Part shown: positions 16,253 to 23,954 of the stretch, in pieces
Layout: each line of letters opens with the position of its first letter
How positions within the stretch are numbered: position 1 is the stretch's first letter
NCBI GenBank assembly: GCA_045222795.1
Contig: JBGUZF010000060.1
Location: 22,752-86,751, forward strand
From: Colimorpha sp045222795
GTDB lineage: Bacteria > Bacteroidota > Bacteroidia > Bacteroidales > P3
Length of the DNA stretch: 64,000 nt
Direction: 5' to 3'
The notes under the pieces: model-generated
What the model saw: the letters and a program-made list of their open reading frames with translations, nothing else
Database searches by the model: none
Told to the model about the DNA's origin: nothing
Position numbers and translations under genes: made by a program

Positions 16253-17491
16253 TTATTTGGTGTACAGCCGGAATATACCCTCCAGTCGTTTCATGCAGAC
16301 GGGGCAGAAGGGTGCATAGTCGCGCATCATACAGTGCATCGTGGGACGATAGACACCTTTCGAGGAATAGCCTGCACCTTCAAATACGCCCAACGATCCG
16401 CACTCGGCCTTCGGCACATCATTGTTGTCGGGCGTGGGCACAGGGGTACCCTGCGGCAGCATTGACTTCCACTTGCTGTCGAAGTCTTTCAGATTGGTGA
16501 TATTGGGCTCCAAAGGCTCATAATTGGTGCGATGCAGGTCGGCATAGCTGAGGTCTTCGTCGACATACTCGTCGGCCAGGCCGCCGAAATGGTGACCGAA
16601 CTCATGTGGCAGCACATACTCGGCCATACGATGCATCGAACTGACTGCATAGAAGTTGTATATGGCACCTCCACCATAGGTCTCGTTGTTCACCATGATG
16701 ATGATAAAGTCGCATGGCGTCATGCCTATGAGGTCGTGCAAACGGTGTACACTGAAGGTCATCAGGTAGCGATCTATGCCAAAGGTGTTGTAGTCGGCCT
16801 CCACATCGCCCACCACACCGTAAACGTTGAAGTCCTGACGGTGACTGGCGAAGGGTTCCTTGCCGAAGAGTATCTCTTTCATGCGGTAGAAGTCGACACC
16901 CACCTTCTGGGGCAACTCGTCGCCATAGCCCTGGGCCACGATAACCACATCGACCTTCTTCGCCGGGTCACCGTGCACCTCGAGAGTACGGTTCTCGCCG
17001 ACCTTCATGTTGTATTCTATCTTCGTGGTAGCGGGATTGAAATCAACCACCGTGGCGTCGACAAAGCGCATCTGCTTGTCGCGTTTCTGCAGCGCCACCT
17101 TCACGGCATGCTTGGGCATGGGCACAAGCAACGTCTCCTCAAAGCGGGCCTTCACGCCTTGCTTGCCCTTGGGGGTGTCCTTGTATTCGCGGAAGAGATT
17201 GCTGTAGCAGCGCGAATAAATCTCCTTGCCGCTCTTGGCATCGCGCAGCACCACGCGGTAGTCGCCGTTGTCGAAGGGATCCAGCAGCTGTGTGTGCGAG
17301 CCGTGCCAGGCATTCTCACGGTCCACCCAGCGACTCACCCACACGGTGTCTCCCTTGGCGGAACCCTCACGCACACAGTCGATGCGCAAGGTACCGCCGC
17401 CGAAATACTTTCCAAACCGCACATGCTGGGCTTCGGAAACCACAGGCAGCAGCAACAACAGAGCCAATATTGCTATTATCCTTGTTTTCAT
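16253..17491 (-). CDS. Secreted M64-family metallopeptidase
   Basis: A 412-aa zinc peptidase related to the IgA1 peptidase M64 family. A clear signal peptide ends at VSEAQ (residue 21). The N-terminal half is a beta domain of the M64 N type (FGKYFGGGTLRID, YSRCYSNLFREY). The zinc site is HEFGHHFGGLADEY near residues 296-309, preceded by FIIIMVNNETYGGGAIYNF. The C-terminus has PTMHCMMRDYAPFCPVCMKRL, the cysteine-containing tail seen in this family. The substrate is unknown; the IgA name of the family does not prove that activity. Probably an outer-membrane or periplasmic enzyme, first gene of the run toward ruvA. Confidence 0.88.
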   Translation of the reverse strand: MKTRIIAILALLLLLPVVSEAQHVRFGKYFGGGTLRIDCVREGSAKGDTVWVSRWVDRENAWHGSHTQLLDPFDNGDYRVVLRDAKSGKEIYSRCYSNLFREYKDTPKGKQGVKARFEETLLVPMPKHAVKVALQKRDKQMRFVDATVVDFNPATTKIEYNMKVGENRTLEVHGDPAKKVDVVIVAQGYGDELPQKVGVDFYRMKEILFGKEPFASHRQDFNVYGVVGDVEADYNTFGIDRYLMTFSVHRLHDLIGMTPCDFIIIMVNNETYGGGAIYNFYAVSSMHRMAEYVLPHEFGHHFGGLADEYVDEDLSYADLHRTNYEPLEPNITNLKDFDSKWKSMLPQGTPVPTPDNNDVPKAECGSLGVFEGAGYSSKGVYRPTMHCMMRDYAPFCPVCMKRLEGIFRLYTK

Positions 17492-17575
17492 GTTATATCA
17501 ATAACGACGGCATATATTAATTATTGCACTGCAGCATATTTTTTTTCAAGAAAAGGCCATTTGTGTTTTTTTTCG

Positions 17576-17583
17576 TACTTTTG
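17576..17583 (+). promoter_or_regulatory. -7 box before the Sua5/YrdC gene
   Basis: TACTTTTG fits the Bacteroidota -7 consensus TAnnTTTG and is 23 bases before the start codon at 17607. No well-spaced -33 TTTG is visible. Confidence 0.5.
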
Positions 17584-17606
17584 CACCCCGAAATATAGTC
17601 ATCTAC

Positions 17607-18227
17607 ATGATAGTAAAACTATACAACGACAATCCAAACGTGCGGGAAGTGAGGCGCGTGGCCGACGCGCTACGTAGCGGCGAGGTGGTCATCCTGCCCA
17701 CCGACACCCTCTATGCTTTCGCCGCCAGCATGGAACACAAGAAGGCCGTCGAGGAGATAGCCCTGCTCAAGGGCTTCAAACTCAAGCAGGCCAAGTACTC
17801 GATGCTCTGCTCGTCGCTGAGCCAGGCCTCGGAGTATTTCCGCACCATTGACCGCGACACCTTCGCGCTCCTCAAGCAGTGCCTGCCTGGCCCCTTCACC
17901 TTCATCATGGAGGCCGCCGGCAGCGTGCCGCGCAATTTCCAGCACCAGAACCACACCATCGGCATCCGCGTACCCGACTGCGCCATCACCCGCGCCATCA
18001 TCGACGAACTCGGCATGCCGCTCATTGCCACCTCGGTGCGCCCCATCGGCGAAGAGGACGGCGAGATAGAGAACTACACCGACCCCGACCTCATCCACGA
18101 CCGCTTCGGCTCGCGCGTGGCATTGGTCGTCGACGGCGGTCTGGCCGACGCCGACCCCTCAACGGTGGTCGACTGCAGCGACGGCATAGAAATCATACGC
18201 CAAGGCAAGGGCACGATAGAGCTATGA
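17607..18227 (+). CDS. Sua5/YciO/YrdC family protein (threonylcarbamoyl-AMP synthase)
   Basis: A 206-aa protein made of the single YrdC domain, which makes threonylcarbamoyl-AMP for the t6A37 modification of ANN-decoding tRNAs. Visible family motifs are VILPTDTLYAF near residues 30-40, the KGFKLKQAKYSML loop, the CLPGPFTFI segment and TSVRPIGEEDG. The variant lysine/arginine pattern and short length resemble the YciO/YwlC-like branch common in Bacteroidota, so t6A synthesis is likely but not proven. The stop overlaps the start of the next gene (ATGA). Confidence 0.88.
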   Translation: MIVKLYNDNPNVREVRRVADALRSGEVVILPTDTLYAFAASMEHKKAVEEIALLKGFKLKQAKYSMLCSSLSQASEYFRTIDRDTFALLKQCLPGPFTFIMEAAGSVPRNFQHQNHTIGIRVPDCAITRAIIDELGMPLIATSVRPIGEEDGEIENYTDPDLIHDRFGSRVALVVDGGLADADPSTVVDCSDGIEIIRQGKGTIEL

Positions 18228-18688
18228 GACTAACCATCCAAAGCGGCGACCATTTCTACAACGGACAGGCAGGGTGCTTCACCCGCCTGATGCTGCTCTC
18301 TATAGCCGTCATGGTGGGTGCTTGGCTCCTGCCGGGCGTGGGCGTCACATCCTTCTGGGCCGTGCTGCTCACTGCCGTGGTCATCTCGCTGCTCGACAAC
18401 CTCGTACGCCCCATACTCATCGTCGTCACCCTCCCTGTTACAGCCATCACACTCGGCCTCTTCCTCTTCGTCATCAACGCCGTCATCATCCTCATGGCAT
18501 CAGCCATCGTCGACGGCTTCAAGGTCGACAACTTCGGCTCCGCCCTGCTCTTCAGCCTTATCCTCACCGCCGTCAACTACCTCCTCGAGCTGCCCAACAA
18601 ATACCTTAACCGCAAGGAGCTGCATGAGAAGCAGGACGACAACACCGACGAAGAAGGATTTACCCCTTACGAGGAAATTGAAAATTGA
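18224..18688 (+). CDS. Phage holin family IV-like small membrane protein
   Basis: A 154-aa integral membrane protein of the PF04020 family (named after mycobacteriophage holins but widespread on chromosomes). Four hydrophobic segments are visible: LMLLSIAVMVGAWLL, FWAVLLTAVVISLL, a long stretch around VTLPVTAITLGLFLFVINA, and FSLILTAVNYLLEL, with the DNLVRPIL motif between the second and third. The C-terminal tail is acidic and its last codons and stop lie in an AT-rich GAAAATTGAAA repeat. There are no other phage genes nearby, so a lysis function is unlikely. The start overlaps the YrdC stop by four bases. Confidence 0.85.
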   Translation: MRLTIQSGDHFYNGQAGCFTRLMLLSIAVMVGAWLLPGVGVTSFWAVLLTAVVISLLDNLVRPILIVVTLPVTAITLGLFLFVINAVIILMASAIVDGFKVDNFGSALLFSLILTAVNYLLELPNKYLNRKELHEKQDDNTDEEGFTPYEEIEN

Positions 18689-18711
18689 AAGTTGAAAATT
18701 GAAAATCAAGA
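18675..18711. repeat. AAATTGAAA-type repeat between the holin-like gene and panC
   Basis: Imperfect 10-nt units GAAATTGAAA, ATTGAAAGTT, GAAAATTGAA. It supplies the stop codon of the upstream gene and the leader of panC, and creates a spurious upstream ATG at 18692. A related repeat lies inside panC at 18953-18988. Confidence 0.6.
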
Positions 18712-18712
18712 T

Positions 18713-19618
18713 ATGAAACAGATTATCAAGGCTGCCGAGCTTACGGCGGCGGTAGAAGAAGCAAAGAAACAAGGCCTTGAGATAGGCCTTGTCCCCACCA
18801 TGGGAGCCCTCCACGAAGGCCACCTCTCGCTCATCGAGCGTGCCCTCAAGGAGAACGACCTCGTGGTCGTCAGCCTTTTCGTCAACCCCATCCAGTTCAA
18901 CAACAAGGAGGACCTCGAGAAATACCCCCGCACCATCGACGCCGACCTAGAGTTAATTAAGAATCTAGAATTTAGAATTAAGAATGAGGCTAAGGCCACC
19001 GAGCTGCTGGCCTTCACGCCAACGGTGGATGAGATGTATCCCGACGGCGAACCCAAAGAGGTGTATCATTTCGGTCCCATCGAGGAGGTAATGGAAGGAC
19101 CGCGCCGCCCAGGCCACTTCAGCGGTGTCGCCGTGGTGGTGCGCCGCCTGTTCGACCTGGCACAGCCCAAGCGCGCCTACTTCGGCGAGAAGGACTACCA
19201 GCAGATTGCCGTCATCCGTTCGCTCCTCGAGCAAATCAAGTACCCCATCGAGCTTGTACCCTGCCCCATCGTGCGTGCCGACGACGGACTGGCCCTCAGC
19301 AGCCGCAACATGCGCCTCTCGCCCGAGGCCCGCGCCATGGCCCCAGCCATCAACGCCACCCTCGAGCAGGCCGCCGAGATGGCCGAATACGAAGAGGTCG
19401 ACGATGTGAAGGAGTGGGTGCTCGACACCCTCGCCTCCTACCACGAGATTAACGACAGCCCCAACGGCCTGAAGTTCGAGCCCGAATACTTCGAGATTGT
19501 CGACGCCATCACCCTCCAGCCCATTGCCGACTGGAACGAGGCCGGCGAGCTCGGTGCCGTGGGCTGCATCGCCGTCTGGCTCGACGGCGTACGCCTGATA
19601 GACATCGTGAAGTTCTAA
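18713..19618 (+). CDS. panC: Pantothenate synthetase
   Basis: Joins pantoate and beta-alanine using ATP in coenzyme A synthesis. The 301-aa protein from the ATG at 18713 has PTMGALHEGH at residues 28-37, VNPIQF near 58-63, YPRT at 71-74, FGEKDYQQ and the SSRNMRLS KMSKS-like motif. A start at 18692 is also in frame but would begin inside the repeat, and PanC proteins begin close to the later ATG. Between YPRTIDADLE and LAFTPTVDEMYP there are about 12-15 residues (NLEFRIKNEAKAT) not expected in PanC, encoded by an AT-rich repeat at 18953-18988. The frame is intact. Confidence 0.93.
   Translation: MKQIIKAAELTAAVEEAKKQGLEIGLVPTMGALHEGHLSLIERALKENDLVVVSLFVNPIQFNNKEDLEKYPRTIDADLELIKNLEFRIKNEAKATELLAFTPTVDEMYPDGEPKEVYHFGPIEEVMEGPRRPGHFSGVAVVVRRLFDLAQPKRAYFGEKDYQQIAVIRSLLEQIKYPIELVPCPIVRADDGLALSSRNMRLSPEARAMAPAINATLEQAAEMAEYEEVDDVKEWVLDTLASYHEINDSPNGLKFEPEYFEIVDAITLQPIADWNEAGELGAVGCIAVWLDGVRLIDIVKF
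18953..18988. repeat. AT-rich repeat inserted in frame in panC
   Basis: TTAATTAAGAATC, TAGAATTTAGAA and TTAAGAATGAGG form an imperfect periodic AT-rich tract within otherwise G+C-rich panC. It codes for residues about 81-94 and lies in a surface loop region of the family, so the enzyme may tolerate it. Confidence 0.65.
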
Positions 19619-19651
19619 TCAAAGAACGCTTTCAACTCACCTATTCCCTCG

Positions 19652-19735
19652 GTTGTTCTTCAGTTGTTCTTCAGTTGTTCTTCAGTGAACGACTGAAGAA
19701 CAACTGAAGAACAATTGTTATACAACTGAAAAACA
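19652..19735. repeat. Hairpin of 11-nt units, copy 1
   Basis: Three direct copies of GTTGTTCTTCA (19652-19684) are followed by a short centre and by inverted copies TGAAGAACAAC (19694-19704) and TGAAGAACAAT. The core reads TTCTTCAGT-GAACG-ACTGAAGAA. It fills the gap between the convergent panC and beta-barrel genes and could act as a bidirectional terminator. Related hairpins are at 29377-29458 and 35996-36056. Confidence 0.8.
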
Positions 19736-19743
19736 AAACACTT

Positions 19744-20433
19744 CTACTGGTAGCTGGCCAGCAGGTAGCGGTTCTCGTGGTCGATTAGGGCCGCAGGCAT
19801 GTTTATCTTCTTCACCTTGGGCGGGAAGCCTATGCCGAAGCCTACGCAGATAGAAGCCATGGCGTAGGTGATACCGTGGTGCTTGCTGAGGTCGATGTCG
19901 GAGGGCAGCCCCATGTCGCGGTCAAACATCATAGCGCCGCCGACTCGGGCGGTAAGCGAGAGGAACATATTATCTTTCAGATAGTAGCGCATGCCTGCTT
20001 CGAAGGCAGCGCTGATGCCGTACTGCGTGGCCTTGATGTCGCTGCCGCTATGGCTGAAGCGGTTGGTCTGTATGGCGAAGCCCGTGGTCACGCCACCGAA
20101 GAGCTCGAGGCGCGGCCCCACCATGGCCGAACGGCGCACCACTATTGAGAGGTCGCGCATGGTGATATCTTCGTCGGCCACGCCGGTGCGAATGTCGGTT
20201 AGGCTGTAGCGAAGCCCCAATTCCAAGCTGCTGTCGCGCATGCCCAGCGACAGCGCCGCCGTGGGTGCCATGAACGCCCTGTCGTTGGCGCCGGCAAGCG
20301 ACAGGCGCGGATAATTGAAATAGCTGCTTACGCCCATCTCAGCGCCGAAGGTGAAGCGCCATGGGTTGCCGCCCTGAGACGCAGCCGTGGCCACTGCCAG
20401 CACGGCGGCGAAGAATATGACTATACGTTTCAT
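19744..20433 (-). CDS. Outer-membrane beta-barrel protein (hypothetical)
   Basis: A 229-aa protein with a signal peptide (MKRIVIFFAAVLAVATAASQ) and alternating hydrophobic/aromatic strands typical of small eight-to-ten-stranded barrels (FTFGAEMGVSSYFNY, LELGLRYSLTDI, MFLSLTARVGGAMMF). I do not recognise a specific family. It is the last of three barrel genes that follow an ECF sigma/anti-sigma pair on the same strand; the gap to the next gene is only 12 bases, so it is probably in the same transcript. A role in envelope homeostasis is inferred from that context only. Confidence 0.7.
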   Translation of the reverse strand: MKRIVIFFAAVLAVATAASQGGNPWRFTFGAEMGVSSYFNYPRLSLAGANDRAFMAPTAALSLGMRDSSLELGLRYSLTDIRTGVADEDITMRDLSIVVRRSAMVGPRLELFGGVTTGFAIQTNRFSHSGSDIKATQYGISAAFEAGMRYYLKDNMFLSLTARVGGAMMFDRDMGLPSDIDLSKHHGITYAMASICVGFGIGFPPKVKKINMPAALIDHENRYLLASYQ

Positions 20434-20445
20434 ATCGTGTATTAT

Positions 20446-21339
20446 TTACCGCAGCATCCAGTTGAAGCCCACAAGGGCGTTGGTTTCCACTATGCCTTGG
20501 CGGAAGCCAAGACCGGCAGCGAGGCCTCCCTGGGCTTTGATCTGCAGGGTGGGCGTGGCCTGCCACAGCACCTCGGCGGTGCCGCCGACATTCTCCATGC
20601 CGAAGCTCACCATAAGTTTATCTGTGGCCAGCCAGCGGGCCATGATATTGAACTGGAAGGGTTTGTCTCTTTGACTAGCATAGACAGTATTCGTGCCAAG
20701 AGGGCGGTCTTTCCCAAAAGCGTAGCTCAATCCGTAGTCGAGCATCCAGCGGCTGCCCAGATGGTTGCGGAACTGGAAGCCCAGCACCACTGACTTGCCA
20801 CCTCCCGGGGTGTCCCAACCGTGATTAGAATATCTAACCAGCTGATGGCTATATACCAAACTGGCCGACACCTGCGGCACCCAGCCTAGGCCACCCTCAT
20901 ATATCAGCATCTTCACACCCAGCACGGGATTGAGCATAGGTAGGGTATCAGAGAATTCACCTGAAGAGAACGTATAATGATATCTCGTGTAGGCACCAGA
21001 CAGGCCTGCCATCAGCTCGAAGCGGTTGCCAAGGCCGTAGCGCAATGTGAGTCCGCCACCGATATCGCTATAGGTGTCATGAATATTAACGGTATGACTA
21101 CCGTTGATTGGGACAGCCATGTACTCCTCTCTGTCTCTACTAAAACTGTACCACGTGGCCGCACCGCTCAGCTGCAGGTGTCCCTTACCCACGGTATTTG
21201 GCCCCGTGGTGCGGAGCAGCGGGTTGGTGTCGGCCACCTGTGGCGGCTCAAGGAGGTTGATCTGTGCCTGGGCAGTGCCAAGCAGGGTTATCGCAGTAAG
21301 GAAAACGATAGCGTTAAGAGGTTTCTTTATTGTCTTCAT
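20446..21339 (-). CDS. Outer-membrane transporter-like beta-barrel protein
   Basis: A 297-aa protein with a signal peptide ending GTAQAQ. After a short segment (PNTVGKGHLQLSGA) come many amphipathic strands, for example LTLRYGLGNRFELMAGLSG, VSASLVYSHQL and WMLDYGLSYAFG. This pattern, including the opening GKGHLQLSGA, resembles the transporter-like barrels grouped with MetA-pathway phenol-degradation proteins (PF13557), which are mostly of unknown substrate. It is in the middle of three barrel genes downstream of the sigma-factor pair. Confidence 0.7.
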   Translation of the reverse strand: MKTIKKPLNAIVFLTAITLLGTAQAQINLLEPPQVADTNPLLRTTGPNTVGKGHLQLSGAATWYSFSRDREEYMAVPINGSHTVNIHDTYSDIGGGLTLRYGLGNRFELMAGLSGAYTRYHYTFSSGEFSDTLPMLNPVLGVKMLIYEGGLGWVPQVSASLVYSHQLVRYSNHGWDTPGGGKSVVLGFQFRNHLGSRWMLDYGLSYAFGKDRPLGTNTVYASQRDKPFQFNIMARWLATDKLMVSFGMENVGGTAEVLWQATPTLQIKAQGGLAAGLGFRQGIVETNALVGFNWMLR

Positions 21340-21360
21340 AGTATCAGTTGTTTCTATTTG

Positions 21361-22110
21361 TTACAAATATACTGTCATTCCGGCAAGGTAGAGGTCTTCG
21401 CCTGTCACCGGGTCGCGGTACGATGGCAGCAGGTTGGCAAAGAATCGTACGCCGTGTATCAAGCCCAGTACGTCGGTCGAGAGGGTTAAACCCACTTCCA
21501 GCTTCCACCGCAGCAGCGACTCGGTATGGTGGCTAACTTGGTGGACATCGTCAATGCCAGTGCTACTGCCGTTGCGGTCGGCATATGACCTGTTCAGGAA
21601 TAAGTCGTTGCCGATGGCATAGCCTGCAAAAAGGTCGCCAGTCACGGCCAGCAGCCTTTTCTCGTTGGGCCAAGGATACCAGGTGGCCTGCACGGGGATG
21701 CCCAAATGGAAGAAGTATGTGAAATAGTGCTGCTTGCCATTGAAGGTCTCACAAAACTCTAGCCCGTTGGCATAGATGTAGCCGTTGCCGTCATCGACCT
21801 CATGCCAATCCACGTTGTAGTGCAGCGGGTTGAAGGTGAAGTCGAGCCGCGCACCCATGGAGAGGCGCCAATGAGGCGACACATCGTATTGTAACAACAG
21901 CGGCACCTGCATCATTAAGCCGTACTTGGAGTAGTAGGGCGAGAACTGGTTGTCGGTGGTGTAGAGGTTGACGCCCGCCGAGAAACCCAGCACCAGAAAG
22001 GTGCGATGCTGTTCGTCCAACCGTGCCACGGTGTCGTCCACCACGCTCTGCTGCGCACCAGCGGCAGTGGCTATAATCACAGCGGCAAGTATTATCATTA
22101 CACGTTTCAT
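21361..22110 (-). CDS. Outer-membrane beta-barrel protein (PorT-like fold, hypothetical)
   Basis: A 249-aa protein with a signal peptide (MKRVMIILAAVIIATAAGAQ). Strand-rich sequence with aromatic girdles (FTYFFHLGIPVQATWYPW, WKLEVGLTLSTDV) and a barrel-type C-terminus (LYLAGMTVYL). The fold resembles the PF13568 outer-membrane beta-barrel group, but I cannot assign a named protein. It follows the anti-sigma-like gene after a GTTAAG-type repeat and starts the barrel trio. Confidence 0.7.
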   Translation of the reverse strand: MKRVMIILAAVIIATAAGAQQSVVDDTVARLDEQHRTFLVLGFSAGVNLYTTDNQFSPYYSKYGLMMQVPLLLQYDVSPHWRLSMGARLDFTFNPLHYNVDWHEVDDGNGYIYANGLEFCETFNGKQHYFTYFFHLGIPVQATWYPWPNEKRLLAVTGDLFAGYAIGNDLFLNRSYADRNGSSTGIDDVHQVSHHTESLLRWKLEVGLTLSTDVLGLIHGVRFFANLLPSYRDPVTGEDLYLAGMTVYL

Positions 22111-22137
22111 ATCAATGTCATTTATGTATATTTGTAT

Positions 22138-22176
22138 TGTCTTAACTTCTTAACTCCTTAACTTCTTAACTCCTAA
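22138..22176. repeat. CTTAACTT/CTTAACTC octamer repeat
   Basis: Four alternating 8-nt units, CTTAACTT and CTTAACTC, lie between the anti-sigma-like gene and the first barrel gene. It contains the same GTTAAG word as the elements at 914-1044 and 3213-3735, but with an 8-nt period and no inverted partner. Confidence 0.6.
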
Positions 22177-22179
22177 TAT

Positions 22180-22848
22180 TCACAGAATATTCAGTGCCAA
22201 CATCGTGCCGTCCATCTTGCTAGGCTCGTGGCGACGGAAGATGTTCTTAAATATGCTCGCACGCTTGAGCTTACGCTCCTCGGCAGGGGCGACAGGCTGT
22301 TCTGACGTATTGCTGACTGACACTATCGGTGCGGCGACAGCGTCAACCGGTTCGGCCTGCACTATGGGGGCAGGCTCAGGCACGACGGCCTCCTCTATGA
22401 TTATCACCGTATCCCGTTCCTCAACAACAGGCGCTTCCTCGGATTCCGGCTCTGCCGGCACCTCCTCGGCCACATATTCCTCCACCACTAAAGTTTCAGT
22501 AGGAACCATTGGACGATGTACGCGGACAGGTTGCTGCACGGCAGAGGCCACAGGCGTTGTGTCGGCAACCACAGGTATCACCTCCGGCACCTCGGCTTGC
22601 GCCACGTGGTTGTCGTCGACGGCGCTGTCGGTGGGGATAAACCAGATGCGCACGGCGGTGCCAATGAAGAAGAGCACGCAGGCTGCGGCAGCAACACGCA
22701 CCGTCCACCACCAGAAGCCGTGGCGGTTGGCACCAGCCATGCTGTCGACCATGGCGGCCAGCTCGTCGCGGCGGCGGGCGTCGCGGCCGGCATGCTCCAC
22801 CTCGGCAAGCAGGCCTTCAAGGTCCAGTTTATGTTTATCGTTGTTCAT
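22180..22848 (-). CDS. Anti-sigma-like single-pass membrane protein
   Basis: A 222-aa protein with a charged cytoplasmic N-terminus of about 45 residues (LEGLLAEVEHAGRDARRRDEL), one membrane helix (WWTVRVAAAACVLFFIGTAV) and a long periplasmic part rich in Pro, Glu and Val, ending in a basic patch (ERKLKRASIFKNIFRR). No recognisable anti-sigma domain sequence is seen. The call rests on topology and on a 14-base overlap with the sigma-factor gene, a standard arrangement. The extended Pro/Glu region could span the periplasm toward an outer-membrane partner such as the adjacent barrels; this is inference. Confidence 0.65.
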   Translation of the reverse strand: MNNDKHKLDLEGLLAEVEHAGRDARRRDELAAMVDSMAGANRHGFWWWTVRVAAAACVLFFIGTAVRIWFIPTDSAVDDNHVAQAEVPEVIPVVADTTPVASAVQQPVRVHRPMVPTETLVVEEYVAEEVPAEPESEEAPVVEERDTVIIIEEAVVPEPAPIVQAEPVDAVAAPIVSVSNTSEQPVAPAEERKLKRASIFKNIFRRHEPSKMDGTMLALNIL

Positions 22849-23329
22849 ATTGCTGTATCATTTGTTTCAAAGATGAATAGGCTCGCGAGAGTAGCGTGTA
22901 TACATTGCCCTCGCTGATGTGCAGTTTGGCGGAGATATGCTGCGTGTCGGCGGCGTCGAAGTGCTTTAGGCGCACTGCCATCGCTTGTCGCTCGGGCAGG
23001 CGGTCGATGAGGTCCATGGCTAACTGCAGGCGTTCCTCGGCGGCACGATCGTCGACCTCGGCGGCGAGAGTACGCTCGTCGATCTCCACTGTGGGTCTGC
23101 GCCTGCGCAGCAGGTCGACACAGCGGCGCTTGACGAGCATGATGCACCACGCCTCGCGGTTCACCACGCGGCGCAGTTTCTCGCGGTCGTTCCAAAGGGT
23201 GACGAAACAGTCCTGCACCACGTCGGCGGCATCGTCCTCGCTGCCCAGCAGGCGTTCGGCCATGCGCTGCATGGCAGGCTGTAGGGGCAGGTAGTCGTGC
23301 TTGAACTGGGTTGCTTCGTCACGTTTCAT
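22835..23329 (-). CDS. ECF-type RNA polymerase sigma factor
   Basis: A 164-aa protein with sigma-70 regions 2 and 4. Region 2 includes DAADVVQDCFVTLWNDREKL and WCIMLVKRRCVDLLRRRR. Region 4 has the helix-turn-helix LHISEGNVYTLLSRAYSSLKQMI, preceded by LPERQAMAVRLKHFDA. It should direct transcription of its own operon and other targets when released from the anti-sigma protein. It overlaps the anti-sigma-like gene by 14 bases, with three outer-membrane barrel genes downstream. Confidence 0.88.
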   Translation of the reverse strand: MKRDEATQFKHDYLPLQPAMQRMAERLLGSEDDAADVVQDCFVTLWNDREKLRRVVNREAWCIMLVKRRCVDLLRRRRPTVEIDERTLAAEVDDRAAEERLQLAMDLIDRLPERQAMAVRLKHFDAADTQHISAKLHISEGNVYTLLSRAYSSLKQMIQQYEQR

Positions 23330-23382
23330 ACCTAGTAGTCGCAGAAATGGACGAAATCTTACACTCTATGGGGAAATATTTT

Positions 23383-23799
23383 TTAGAGCAGGGCGCGGAT
23401 AGCTAGCTCGTAGCCCTGTAGGCCAAGGCCGCAGACCATGCCGCGGCATGCCGAGGTAATTAGCGAATGGTGGCGATACTCCTCGCGGGCGAAGATATTG
23501 CTGAGGTGCACCTCCACCTTGGGTGCAGGCACTGCCAGCAGGGCGTCGCGCAGGGCCACCGAGGTGTGGCTGTAGCCGCCGAGGTTGACGATAAGGCCGT
23601 CGCAGGCATAGCCCGACTGCTGTATGCGGTCGATAAGCTCGCCTTCGACATTGCTCTGGTAGCAGCTAATTTCCACCTCCGGAAACTGATGGCGCAACTC
23701 CTCCACACATTCTTCCATGGTCACAGTGCCGTAGACCTCCGGCTCTCTGATGCCAGTAAGGTTCAGGTTAGGCCCGTTGATAATCTCTATATGTTTCAT
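23383..23799 (-). CDS. aroQ: 3-dehydroquinate dehydratase, type II
   Basis: Converts 3-dehydroquinate to 3-dehydroshikimate in the chorismate pathway. The 138-aa length and motifs are those of the dodecameric type II enzyme: GPNLNLTGIREPEVYG with the catalytic tyrosine, YQSNVEGELIDRI, VNLGGYSHTSVALRDAL and EVHLSNIFAREEYRHHS with the catalytic histidine. Divergent from blaI across a 155-base region with two palindromes. AroK is 22 kb away. Confidence 0.95.
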   Translation of the reverse strand: MKHIEIINGPNLNLTGIREPEVYGTVTMEECVEELRHQFPEVEISCYQSNVEGELIDRIQQSGYACDGLIVNLGGYSHTSVALRDALLAVPAPKVEVHLSNIFAREEYRHHSLITSACRGMVCGLGLQGYELAIRALL

Positions 23800-23853
23800 A
23801 ATTCTAATAACGACATAGTTGCGCCATTATTGCATGGTAGGATAAAATATTTT

Positions 23854-23869
23854 GATTAAAAAAATAATC
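23854..23869. promoter_or_regulatory. Candidate BlaI operator, site 1
   Basis: A 16-base inverted repeat of the form GATTA-N6-TAATC (GATTAAAAAAATAATC) in the aroQ/blaI divergent region. It shares its arms and spacing with site 2 at 23912, 58 bases away. Operator function for the adjacent BlaI-type repressor is inferred from location and symmetry. Confidence 0.5.
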
Positions 23870-23911
23870 CACCATACACAATATTGAAAAAAAGACTCCG
23901 TTATTATGGAT

Positions 23912-23927
23912 GATTAAAGTTTTAATC
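23912..23927. promoter_or_regulatory. Candidate BlaI operator, site 2
   Basis: GATTAAAGTTTTAATC, again GATTA-N6-TAATC, here with 7-base perfect arms, 28 bases before the blaI start codon. BlaI/MecI repressors bind such dyads as dimers. No match to the classical staphylococcal box is claimed. Confidence 0.55.
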
Positions 23928-23954
23928 CGAAGTTTAAATAATAAATCCAATACT

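Noticed and set aside
18224..18688. Prophage remnant because of the holin family name
   Set aside because: The PF04020 family is common on bacterial chromosomes. No endolysin, integrase, capsid or tail genes are nearby and the gene is coupled to sua5/yrdC.
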